From the NCBI GenBank assembly GCA_001776425.1, contig MFBN01000034.1, positions 1 to 8,911 on the forward strand: a stretch of 8,911 nt of DNA, read 5' to 3'. How positions within the stretch are numbered: position 1 is the stretch's first letter; each line of letters opens with the position of its first letter. The stretch is from Candidatus Curtissbacteria bacterium RIFCSPLOWO2_01_FULL_37_9 (GTDB lineage Bacteria; Patescibacteriota; Microgenomatia; Curtissbacterales; GWA2-41-24). Both the position numbers and the translations under genes were made by a program. The notes beneath the pieces were generated by a model. It was not told the origin of the DNA. It was given only the letters and a program-made list of their open reading frames with translations, and made no database searches. This document shows positions 1 through 6,351 of the stretch, in pieces.

Positions 1-606
1 ATTTCTCTTGCATCTTCTCCTATATTTAAACCTCAGGATGAGGAAAAGATAAATGTTGTTCTTAATAAGTTTAAAATTAAAAAACCATTTATTCTATCAG
101 TTGCAACTCAGGAACCGAGAAAAAATATTCAGATATTATTGGATGTTTTTGAACAGATTGTTAAAAAAAGGGCAAATGTTAGCTTAGTTTTAAGCGGTAA
201 ATACGGGTGGGGACCGGGTTTGCGTTCAAGCGAAAATGTGATATGGACCGATTATGTATCAAAAGAGGATTTAGTTGTATTATATTCATCTTGTCGAGTA
301 TTTGTATATCCATCTTTATATGAAGGGTTTGGTTTACCTATTTTAGAAGCAATGGCATGTGGAGCACCGGTTATTACTTCTAATAATTCTTCGATGGTCG
401 AAATTGCCAAGGAGGCAGCAATTTTAATTGATCCAAGAAGTGAGGGACAGCTTACTAAAGCTATAGACATGGTCCTTGATTTGAATTTGGATAATTATCA
501 AAAAATGGTTAAAGCAAGCCTTGAAAGAGCAAGACAATATTCATGGGCGAAAACAGCAAAAGAAACACTTAAAGTTTACGAGGAGGTGGCTGGAACTAGT
601 GACTAG
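1..606 (+). CDS. GT4 family glycosyltransferase, 5'-truncated by window edge
   Basis: Carries the C-terminal, donor-binding Rossmann half of a retaining GT4 (glycosyl transferases group 1) enzyme, which moves a sugar from a nucleotide-sugar to an acceptor glycan at the cytoplasmic side of the membrane. The frame is open from base 1, giving 201 visible residues, so a TTG at 139 is not the start. Visible landmarks are the beta-strand and basic motif ILSVATQEPRKN (residues 31-42), SLVLSGKYGW (61-70), and the family E-x7-E motif with E108 and E116 in YEGFGLPILEAMACG. The last helix is the usual RQYSWAKTAKETLKVYEEV. The final residues AGTSD and the TAG stop are encoded by a 7-bp repeat array. It is paralogous to the next gene. 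Sugar specificity cannot be read from the sequence; the family assignment is firm. Confidence 0.93.
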   Translation: MSLASSPIFKPQDEEKINVVLNKFKIKKPFILSVATQEPRKNIQILLDVFEQIVKKRANVSLVLSGKYGWGPGLRSSENVIWTDYVSKEDLVVLYSSCRVFVYPSLYEGFGLPILEAMACGAPVITSNNSSMVEIAKEAAILIDPRSEGQLTKAIDMVLDLNLDNYQKMVKASLERARQYSWAKTAKETLKVYEEVAGTSD

Positions 607-629
607 TTACTAGTGGCTAGTTCCTAGTG
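595..629 (+). repeat. Tandem 7-bp repeat array at a gene junction
   Basis: Five consecutive 7-mers of the form nCTAGTn: ACTAGTG, ACTAGTT, ACTAGTG, GCTAGTT, CCTAGTG. The array encodes the last two residues and the TAG stop (604-606) of the upstream glycosyltransferase and ends 2 nt before the ATG at 632. GGAACTAG (592-599) is perfectly complementary to CTAGTTCC (617-624), so the transcript can form an 8-bp stem with a 17-nt loop just upstream of the next start codon. No T-run follows, so it does not look like an intrinsic terminator. No Shine-Dalgarno sequence is present in the array. Confidence 0.85.
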
Positions 630-631
630 CG

Positions 632-1804
632 ATGGTCATTGGTCTTGACGGTAACGAAGCCAACGTTACGAATAGAGTCGGCTCAGGAGTCTATTCCTTA
701 GAGCTTTTAAAAGAGTTTGCAAAAAATAAAGATCATCAGTTTCTAGTTTATCTAAAAGAGAAATCGCTACCGGATCTTCCTAAAGAATCTGCAAATTTCA
801 AATACAAAGTTTTTGGACCCAAAAAACTTTGGACACAATTTGCCTTACCCTTAAAATTATTTTTTGGGGAAAAACCTGACATCTTCTTTTCAATGGGACA
901 CTATGGTCCTAGATTCTCGAAAGTTCCATATGTAATAACAATTCACGATTTGTCCTACCTGCATTATCCTCACATGTTTAAAAAAAATGACTTATATCAG
1001 CTGGTAAATTGGACAAAATATTCACTTAAGGCAGCTGCTCACAAAGTCACTGTTTCCGAAACCACCAAGAAAGACATTATTGAGAATTACAACATTAATC
1101 CATCAAAGATTACAGTAACATACGAGGGTTATGATAAATCTCGATTTAAACCCGAGTCTAAATCAAAAATTGAATCTGTCAAGAAGAAATACAAAATAGA
1201 AGGGGAGTACATAATATTTGTCGGTACTCTCCAGCCACGAAAAAACCTCGAACGCCTAATTGAGGCGTTCGCCTCAATAGTTCACAGTTCACAGTTAATA
1301 GTTAACGGAGAGAAAAAAACAGTGAACCGTGAACCGTTAACTGATAACTTATCATTAGTTATCGTCGGCAAAAAAGGCTGGCTGTTTGATCCCATTTTCG
1401 AAAAGGTCAAAAGTCTGAAATTAGAGGGTAAAGTAATCTTTACCGATTATGTCCCGGGTGATGATCTGCCTGCCTTGATTGCCGGTGCCAAGGTCTATGT
1501 TTTGCCTTCTCTTTGGGAAGGTTTTGGTATTCCCGTTATCGAGGCTCAAGCTTGCGGTGTTCCGATTGTTGTTTCCAATACTTCATCACTTCCGGAAATA
1601 GTAGGGGATAGCGGTATTTTAATCAATCCTCTTAGCGTTGAATCTATTGCAGATGGGGTTAAGAAAGCTCTAGATAAAAGAACAGGAACTGACCTTGTTG
1701 AGGCAGGTTTTAAGAACATTAAGCGCTTTTCCTGGCGGAAATGCGCACAGGAAACTTTAGGAGTCCTCGAAAAGGTTGCTATGAGGACAAGACCGATAGT
1801 ATAA
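632..1804 (+). CDS. GT4 family glycosyltransferase with an in-frame repeat insertion
   Basis: Full-length (390 aa) GT4 glycosyltransferase, typical for the family. The N-terminal acceptor domain starts MVIGLDGNEAN with the glycine-rich loop GSGVYSLELL (17-26) and the conserved VITIHDLSYLHYP (101-113). The C-terminal donor domain holds YIIFVGTLQPRKN (193-205), LVIVGKKGW (242-250) and the E-x7-E pair E296/E304 in WEGFGIPVIEAQACG. Residues about 217-240, in the surface loop between the PRKN helix and the LVIVG strand, are translated from a 7-bp-periodic hairpin repeat. The upstream paralog has only about six residues there, so this loop is expanded, though the rest of the fold looks intact. ATG 632 is the only sensible start: the frame is closed by TAG at 611-613, and no Shine-Dalgarno is visible. 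Donor and acceptor are unknown. Confidence 0.94.
   Translation: MVIGLDGNEANVTNRVGSGVYSLELLKEFAKNKDHQFLVYLKEKSLPDLPKESANFKYKVFGPKKLWTQFALPLKLFFGEKPDIFFSMGHYGPRFSKVPYVITIHDLSYLHYPHMFKKNDLYQLVNWTKYSLKAAAHKVTVSETTKKDIIENYNINPSKITVTYEGYDKSRFKPESKSKIESVKKKYKIEGEYIIFVGTLQPRKNLERLIEAFASIVHSSQLIVNGEKKTVNREPLTDNLSLVIVGKKGWLFDPIFEKVKSLKLEGKVIFTDYVPGDDLPALIAGAKVYVLPSLWEGFGIPVIEAQACGVPIVVSNTSSLPEIVGDSGILINPLSVESIADGVKKALDKRTGTDLVEAGFKNIKRFSWRKCAQETLGVLEKVAMRTRPIV
1274..1360 (+). repeat. Imperfect hairpin of 7-bp repeats inserted inside a GT4 gene
   Basis: Left arm units AGTTCAC, AGTTCAC, AGTTAAT, AGTTAAC (1279-1306) face right arm units AGTGAAC, CGTGAAC, CGTTAAC, TGATAAC (1321-1348) across an A-rich loop (1309-1319). 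Comparing 1279-1308 with the reverse complement of 1320-1349 gives 21 identities in 30. A second small hairpin, GATAACT (1343-1349) with AGTTATC (1357-1363), follows. Flanks TCAATAGTT (1274-1282) and TCATTAGTT (1352-1360) match at 8 of 9 positions and lie 78 nt (26 codons) apart, preserving the reading frame. The flank match partly overlaps the repeat unit itself, so a target-site duplication is possible but not proven. Confidence 0.75.
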
Positions 1805-1805
1805 T
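1776..1805 (+). promoter_or_regulatory. Candidate sigma-70-type promoter with leaderless start
   Basis: A perfect TATAAT (1800-1805) lies 18 bp downstream of TTGCTA (1776-1781, 4 of 6 matches to the -35 consensus). It overlaps the TAA stop of the preceding GT4 gene. The -10 hexamer ends 6 nt before the ATG at 1812, so transcription would begin at or next to the start codon and the acyltransferase mRNA could be leaderless. No Shine-Dalgarno is seen before 1812, which fits. AT-rich DNA gives such matches by chance, so this is tentative. Confidence 0.25.
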
Positions 1806-1811
1806 AATCGT

Positions 1812-2408
1812 ATGAAAGATCGAATGGGCAGGGAACTAACCACAGAAGATGTCGCCAAAAAAGCTCTAAATAGGGGAGTTAACGTGCTTTTGGATTTCGA
1901 ATTGATGATTCTTAATCTAATATCCTGCTTAGTCCCCTTACATAGTGTTCGCAAATTTTTCTTTCGGTTCGCTGGAGTTAAGATTGGTAAAAATTCATAT
2001 ATTCATATGGGAGTTAGATTCTTTTTACCTATAAATATAACTATAGGTGAAGGAACGATAATTGGAGATCACGTTTTTTTAGACGGGCGTGCATTCTTAA
2101 GAATCGGCAATAATGTCGATATCGCCTCTCAGGTTTTAATTTACAATTCCGAGCATGATGTTGATTCAGAAGGCTTTGACCCGATTGAGGAACCGGTGGA
2201 AATAGCTGACTACGTTTTTATTGGTCCGCGGGCGATAATTTTACCGGGGGTTAAAATTGGCAGAGGCGCAGTTATTGGTGCAGGTGCAGTCGTAACTAAG
2301 GACGTGGAACCATTTAAAATTGTCGGTGGTGTTCCGGCTAAAGTTATAGGTGAGCGCAAAAACAAAAACCCTCGCTACAAACTCGGCCGCGCCAGACTTT
2401 TTCAATAG
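1812..2408 (+). CDS. Left-handed beta-helix (hexapeptide repeat) O-acyltransferase
   Basis: Likely transfers an acetyl or other acyl group from CoA to a hydroxyl of a sugar residue; enzymes of this WcaF/LacA/NodL-like group decorate exopolysaccharides and act as trimers in the cytoplasm. At 198 aa it has the family length. An N-terminal hydrophobic/amphipathic stretch (about 24-54) precedes hexapeptide coils VKIGKNSYIHMGV (56-68), ITIGEGTIIGDHVFL (76-90) and LRIGNNVDIASQVLI (96-110). The loop YNSEHDVDS contains H115, the expected catalytic histidine. A second coil block, VFIGPRAIILPGVKIGRGA (135-153) and VIGAGAVVTKDV, follows, then the conserved GGVPAKVIG (172-180). It starts 7 nt after the previous stop; ATG 1812 and ATG 1824 are both possible starts and neither has a Shine-Dalgarno. 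It is the only non-glycosyltransferase-type gene here, which suggests the product glycan is acylated. Confidence 0.9.
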   Translation: MKDRMGRELTTEDVAKKALNRGVNVLLDFELMILNLISCLVPLHSVRKFFFRFAGVKIGKNSYIHMGVRFFLPINITIGEGTIIGDHVFLDGRAFLRIGNNVDIASQVLIYNSEHDVDSEGFDPIEEPVEIADYVFIGPRAIILPGVKIGRGAVIGAGAVVTKDVEPFKIVGGVPAKVIGERKNKNPRYKLGRARLFQ

Positions 2409-2414
2409 TCTTTA

Positions 2415-3326
2415 ATGGATATATCGGTAATTATTGTTAACTGGAACACAAAAAAACTTCTTGGGAACTGTTTGAAATCTATCTTTAAATTTACAGAGGA
2501 TGTCAATTTCGAGGTCATTGTCGTTGACAACGGATCTGAAGATGGCAGCCAAAAGCTAGTGAAGACCAAATTTCCTCAAGTAAAATTAATACCCAACAAA
2601 GATAATTTAGGTTTCACTAAGGGCAATAATCAAGGAATAAAAATTGCTAAAGGAAAATATATTCTTCTATTAAATTCAGATACATATTTAATCGAAAATT
2701 CTTTTAAAAAATTAATTGAAGAAGCAAACAGATTAAAAAATTTTGGTGCATTAGGCCCGAAGCTTTTCAATGATAATAGATCAATTCAGCAATCAGCAGG
2801 ATTTTTCCCCCACCTACCTCAAGTATTTTGGTGGATGAGCTTTATAGATGATTTACCATTTGGCACACTATTAAAACCTTACCACGTTGATCATGATAAT
2901 TTTTATAAAAAAGACCAGGAAGTTGACTGGGTAACTGCGGCAGCAATACTTGTATCAAAAGATGCTGTCGCCAAGATAGGCGCACTTGACGAAAAGATTT
3001 TTATGTACGGAGAAGAAGTTGAATGGTGTCATCGGATAAAAAAAGCGGGGTACAAAGTTTATTTCTCTCCAAGTACTCAAATCGTCCACATTGGAAGAGG
3101 ATCAAGCGGCAAAATTTCCCAAAATGCCATCCTTGGTGAATATCGGGGTATTGTCTATTTTTATCAAAAACATAAGAATAAAGTTTCTTTGCAAATTGCC
3201 CGTTTCTTACTTAAAATAGGAGCATTGGCAAGAATTATTATCTTCGGATTTTTGGGCCTTGCCTGTCGGCAGGCAGGTAGAAAGGATTTGGTTAAAACCT
3301 ATGCAAAAGCTATTAAAGTGGTTTGA
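2415..3326 (+). CDS. GT2 family glycosyltransferase (WbbL/rhamnosyltransferase-like)
   Basis: Inverting GT-A fold transferase, 303 aa, expected to add a sugar to a lipid-linked glycan in the cytoplasm. It opens with the nucleotide-binding strand MDISVIIVNWNTKKLL (1-16), then VIVVDNGSEDGS (34-45, D38 likely contacting the nucleotide), the NLGFTKGNNQG helix (64-74), and the DxD-type metal motif NSD (87-89) in LLLNSDTYL. The acceptor-side motif GEEVEWCHR (199-207) supplies the probable catalytic acid pair E200/E201. The C-terminus has a hydrophobic stretch (about 262-283) that may associate with the membrane. Residues 282-288 (LACRQAG) are translated from a palindromic repeat. The GT2 at 7542 has the same motifs at identical residue positions, so the two are paralogs. 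WbbL-type rhamnosyl transfer is a similarity-based guess; only the GT2 family is firm. No Shine-Dalgarno is visible before the ATG. Confidence 0.92.
   Translation: MDISVIIVNWNTKKLLGNCLKSIFKFTEDVNFEVIVVDNGSEDGSQKLVKTKFPQVKLIPNKDNLGFTKGNNQGIKIAKGKYILLLNSDTYLIENSFKKLIEEANRLKNFGALGPKLFNDNRSIQQSAGFFPHLPQVFWWMSFIDDLPFGTLLKPYHVDHDNFYKKDQEVDWVTAAAILVSKDAVAKIGALDEKIFMYGEEVEWCHRIKKAGYKVYFSPSTQIVHIGRGSSGKISQNAILGEYRGIVYFYQKHKNKVSLQIARFLLKIGALARIIIFGFLGLACRQAGRKDLVKTYAKAIKVV
3258..3277. repeat. Palindromic CCTGCC/GGCAGG repeat, copy 1
   Basis: CTTGCCTGTCGGCAGGCAGG can form an 8-bp stem (3258-3265 with 3270-3277, one G-U pair) closed by TCGG. It matches 17 of 20 bases with copy 2 at 4854. It sits in frame near the 3' end of the GT2 gene (encoding LACRQAG), 23 nt upstream of the next start codon at 3301. 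No immediately adjacent target-site duplication is visible; a shared GGATTT on both sides (3246-3251 and 3284-3289) is not abutting and may be chance. Its GC-rich composition stands out from the AT-rich surroundings. Confidence 0.85.
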
Positions 3327-4893
3327 TGAACATATTTTAGAATATCTTTCTTTCGTTCTTTTAATTATTATTCCGCTTTATCCTAAAATTCCTTTAGCTG
3401 ACTTAATTCCCGGTTATATTGTCCGTCTTCGATTGGATGATCTTCTTGTTGGGGGAGCTTTTGCGATTTTTATTTTTCAACTAATAAGGAAAAAAGTTAC
3501 TCTCAAAGATAATCCATTATTGATTCCATTGTTAATATATGTAGTTATTGGGTTCGTTTCCTCACTTAGCGCTATTTTTATTACAAAAACAGTTCCTATT
3601 AGCGATATTCATATAGCAAAACTTTTTCTTAACTGGGCAAGAAGAATTGAATATTTTTCAGTCTTTTTTATTTTCTTTTCGTCTATTAAATCTTTATCTC
3701 AAATTAGAAAATACATTTATGTAGCAGCCTTTGTCTTATTTGTTGTTTCCATTTACGGTTTTGGACAAAAATATTTGTATTGGCCGGCTTTTTCAACGAT
3801 GAATAGGGAGTTTTCCAAGGGAGTTAGACTCTATTTGACAGAACATGCCCGCGTGCTTTCAACCTTCGGCGGACATTACGATTTAGCAGCATATTTAATG
3901 GTTATGCTAACACTTTTTATCCCTCTTGCCTTAATTGTCCAAAAATGGTTCATTAAATTGTTTTTTATTATAGTTAGTATTTGTGGTTTTTGGCTATTAA
4001 TATTAACGGTTTCCAGAACTTCGTTTCTAGCATATATTGTCTCTATCTCTGCTGTGTTTATGATTTTAGCTTTCAAAAAAGATTGGTTATGGGCATTGAC
4101 TCGATGGTTCATTGTAATATCTATTTCTATGGTAGTCATGATATCTTTTGGAGACCTTTCTGACAGATTTGCTCATATACTAAAACTTGATAGATTTAAT
4201 ACATCATTTGCCTTAAAATCATTCAAGAAAGAACCTCCTAAGGGGTCTCAAGTGGCATATCTTGAATTTGTATCTCCAAAGTCAGATATACCACCAACTA
4301 TAATGAAACCGACAAGTGGTGATCAAAATACAAAACCTGCTGATGTTTATGAGGATATACCAGATTATGATTCTGCTTCTGGGGAACTACCCGCAACTTT
4401 AGCTGCGAAACCTCGAGTTTATTCCCAAACTGCGGTTCAATATGATTTATCAACCGGTATAAGGTTAGATTATACATGGCCGCAAGCTATTAAAGGTTTT
4501 TTACGTAATCCGCTTTTGGGTTCTGGTTATTCTACATTAACTAAAAAAAATATAGAAGATTTTACAGAAGCGGAGTCGACGGACAATGATTTTCTAAGAT
4601 CTCTAGGAGAAACAGGACTCTTAGGATTTTTGGCATTCTTTGGCACAATTATATATATTATTTGGTATGCTCTCAAACAATTTGATAAGATAAAAGATCC
4701 TTTTTTCGCAACAATTGTTGCATCGCTTGTAGCAGCCATTTTTGGACTGCTTGTTAATGCCATATACATAGATGTTTTTGAAGCCTCTAAAGTTGCCTAC
4801 ACATTCTGGATTATGTGCGCCATTCTTATTGCGACAATTAAATTTTCCAAAGGCCTGCCTGCCGGTAGGCAGGTTTCCAAAGAAGGTAAGTGA
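3301..4893 (+). CDS. O-antigen ligase/polymerase (Wzy/WaaL)-like membrane protein
   Basis: Polytopic membrane protein of 530 aa, expected to polymerise undecaprenyl-linked repeat units or ligate glycan to an acceptor on the outer face of the membrane. About eleven or twelve hydrophobic segments are visible, for example 72-94, 137-156, 194-213, 217-236, 239-257, 264-283, 438-458, 467-489 and 497-513. Family hallmarks are RVLSTFGGHYDLAAYLMV (184-201), TVSRTSFLAYI (236-246) and the Wzy_C-type block NPLLGSGYST (403-412) ... DNDFLRSLGETGLLGFLAFFG (428-448). Between them lies a long Pro/Asp/Ser-rich loop (about 285-400). The start is placed at ATG 3301, overlapping the previous gene by 26 nt; a TTG at 3259 would begin inside the palindromic repeat and is unlikely. 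Residues 517-523 (GLPAGRQ) come from repeat copy 2. Polymerase versus ligase cannot be decided from sequence. Confidence 0.88.
   Translation: MQKLLKWFDEHILEYLSFVLLIIIPLYPKIPLADLIPGYIVRLRLDDLLVGGAFAIFIFQLIRKKVTLKDNPLLIPLLIYVVIGFVSSLSAIFITKTVPISDIHIAKLFLNWARRIEYFSVFFIFFSSIKSLSQIRKYIYVAAFVLFVVSIYGFGQKYLYWPAFSTMNREFSKGVRLYLTEHARVLSTFGGHYDLAAYLMVMLTLFIPLALIVQKWFIKLFFIIVSICGFWLLILTVSRTSFLAYIVSISAVFMILAFKKDWLWALTRWFIVISISMVVMISFGDLSDRFAHILKLDRFNTSFALKSFKKEPPKGSQVAYLEFVSPKSDIPPTIMKPTSGDQNTKPADVYEDIPDYDSASGELPATLAAKPRVYSQTAVQYDLSTGIRLDYTWPQAIKGFLRNPLLGSGYSTLTKKNIEDFTEAESTDNDFLRSLGETGLLGFLAFFGTIIYIIWYALKQFDKIKDPFFATIVASLVAAIFGLLVNAIYIDVFEASKVAYTFWIMCAILIATIKFSKGLPAGRQVSKEGK
4844..4882. repeat. Palindromic repeat copy 2 flanked by a 9-bp direct repeat
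   Basis: The core CCTGCCTGCCGGTAGGCAGG (4854-4873) is a near-perfect inverted repeat (CCTGCCT with AGGCAGG, inner G-T mismatch). It is bordered on both sides by the same 9 bases, TTTCCAAAG, at 4844-4852 and 4874-4882. Removing one flank plus the 21-nt element (30 nt, ten codons) restores a continuous reading frame ending F-S-K-E-G-K. This is the structure expected from insertion of a very small mobile element with target-site duplication. It lies at the extreme 3' end of the Wzy/WaaL-like gene, next to the ribosome binding site of the following gene. Confidence 0.85.
4881..4886 (+). promoter_or_regulatory. Ribosome binding site for the GT39-like gene
   Basis: AGAAGG lies 3 nt before the GTG start at 4890, inside the end of the preceding gene. 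It supports the GTG start and, with the GTGA stop/start overlap, suggests translational coupling. The palindromic repeat ends only 7 nt upstream of it. Confidence 0.5.
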
Positions 4894-6350
4894 ACAGGCA
4901 AAAAGCTATATCAACGAAACTTGAGGTTCTATTATTTAGTGCAATTCTGATTCTTGCTTTCGCAGTCCGTCTTTACAAAATCGACAGGCCCATCGCAGAT
5001 TGGCACTCCTGGAGACAGGCGGATACTGCTGCTGTCGCCAGAAATTTTATTAAGGAGGGATTTAATACGTTTGTGCCTAAATATGATGATATGTCCTCTC
5101 AGGCTAATGGTCTTGACAATCCCAATCGCTTCCGGTTTGTAGAATTCCCGATCTATAATTCCCTTATCTATTTAGTTTGGTCAGTTACCGGCGTAAACGA
5201 TGCATCCGCAAGACTTGTTACGGTTTTTATTTCCCTGGGGTCTTGTGTAATTTTGTTTTTATTAGTTAGGTATCTTTCAGGTTTTACCACATCAATTATT
5301 GCGACTTTTTTCTTTGCTTTTTTACCATATAACATTTTTTATTCATCGGCTATTTTACCCGGACCGCTGATGGTTTTTGCAATTTTAGGTCTTTATTTTT
5401 CGTTTTTAAAATGGATGAATGATGATACAAATTGGTGGTGGGGGATTTTGTCCATTATTTTTGCAAATTTTGCTATTTTAGCTTGGCCTACAGCGCTTTT
5501 CTTTTTGATTCCAGCTTTATACCTGTCGTGGGAAAAATACGGCATTTCTTTCTTTAAAAAATCCAGCTTATGGATATTTGCATTTTTTGCAATTGCCCCT
5601 TTTATTGCTTGGCGGCTCTGGATAAGCCATTTTCCCGAAGGGATTCCTAATTGGCAATTTTTATTAAATGAAGGCAATATTCGTTTCAAGGGCGCTTTTT
5701 TTAGATGGATAATTGCAGAAAGAATTGGAAGGTTAATTCTGACGGTCTGCGGGTTTTTTCTCTTTACTTTAGGAATTTTAACAAAGGTGCAAAATAAAGA
5801 AAGACTATTCTATTTTGCTTGGCTTGGAACCGTCGCTATCTACTTTACGGTTATGGCATCCGGCAACGTCAGGCATGATTATTACCAAGTTCCGTTTGTT
5901 CCAATTGCGGCTGTCTTTATGGCTAAGGGAACTTTGCTTTTGTGGAAATTGCCCAAAGTTTATTTTAGCCGTTTTCTTGGACCCGCCGCCTCTTTAGTGT
6001 TTATTCTGCTAATTTTCGCCTTTGGATATTTTGAAATACGCGGTTACTATTGGATTAATAAACCCCAGATAGTTTCAGCTGGTAAGGCTGTCGATAGACT
6101 CCTTCCGAAGGATGCAACTGTAATTGCACCCTACAATGGTGATGCCGCTTTCCTTTATCAAACTAATCGTCATGGTTATCCAATAGTTGACAGACCATTG
6201 GAAAAATATTTAGATCAAGGGACAAAGTATTTAGTATCCGTTGATGTTAATGATTCAGGCATTCAAAATCTTGCAAGACATTGTAAAGTGCTTGAGCAAA
6301 CGCCAGATTATGTAATTTTAGAAATGTTTAAAGAATGCATTGGGAAGTGA
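4890..6350 (+). CDS. GT39/PMT-like integral membrane glycosyltransferase
   Basis: GT-C fold transferase of 486 aa that would use a polyprenyl-phosphate sugar as donor and act on the extracytoplasmic side; relatives include protein O-mannosyltransferases and ArnT. After a first membrane helix (11-28) comes the catalytic-loop signature RLYKIDRPIADWHSWRQADTA (27-47), in which D45 is the likely base. Roughly nine or ten further hydrophobic segments follow, among them 107-126, 132-153, 158-174, 184-212, 226-245, 280-298, 306-323, 333-351 and 362-383. The family motif RHDYYQVPFVP (328-338) is present, and a soluble domain (about 388-486) ends the protein. GTG start overlaps the upstream TGA as GTGA. 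Whether the acceptor is a protein, lipid or polysaccharide is unknown. Confidence 0.86.
   Translation: MNRQKAISTKLEVLLFSAILILAFAVRLYKIDRPIADWHSWRQADTAAVARNFIKEGFNTFVPKYDDMSSQANGLDNPNRFRFVEFPIYNSLIYLVWSVTGVNDASARLVTVFISLGSCVILFLLVRYLSGFTTSIIATFFFAFLPYNIFYSSAILPGPLMVFAILGLYFSFLKWMNDDTNWWWGILSIIFANFAILAWPTALFFLIPALYLSWEKYGISFFKKSSLWIFAFFAIAPFIAWRLWISHFPEGIPNWQFLLNEGNIRFKGAFFRWIIAERIGRLILTVCGFFLFTLGILTKVQNKERLFYFAWLGTVAIYFTVMASGNVRHDYYQVPFVPIAAVFMAKGTLLLWKLPKVYFSRFLGPAASLVFILLIFAFGYFEIRGYYWINKPQIVSAGKAVDRLLPKDATVIAPYNGDAAFLYQTNRHGYPIVDRPLEKYLDQGTKYLVSVDVNDSGIQNLARHCKVLEQTPDYVILEMFKECIGK
6342..6347 (+). promoter_or_regulatory. Ribosome binding site deciding the start at 6352
   Basis: GGGAAG lies 4 nt upstream of ATG 6352, straddling the end of the previous gene. 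It favours ATG 6352 over the in-frame TTG at 6340, which overlaps this site and would add four residues not seen in the conserved MKILMITPY start. Confidence 0.45.
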
Positions 6351-6351
6351 T

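Noticed and set aside
139..606. TTG at 139 as the start of the first gene
   Set aside because: The same frame is open to base 1 and encodes conserved GT4 sequence (ILSVATQEPRKN) upstream of 139, so the gene is cut by the window edge.
1279..1348. CRISPR-like array from the repeated heptamers
   Set aside because: Units are 7 bp, directly adjacent and arranged as inverted arms, with no spacers and no cas genes; the region is translated within a glycosyltransferase.
3259..3300. TTG at 3259 as the start of the Wzy/WaaL-like gene
   Set aside because: It lies inside the palindromic repeat and would add 14 residues with no family similarity; ATG 3301 gives a normal N-terminus.
4854..4873. Palindromic repeat as a rho-independent terminator
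   Set aside because: No run of T follows the stem, it lies inside an open reading frame, and the downstream gene overlaps by GTGA, so termination there would cut the operon.
6340..6351. TTG at 6340 as the start of the third GT4 gene
   Set aside because: It overlaps the previous gene and the likely ribosome binding site; ATG 6352 gives the conserved MKILMITPY start.
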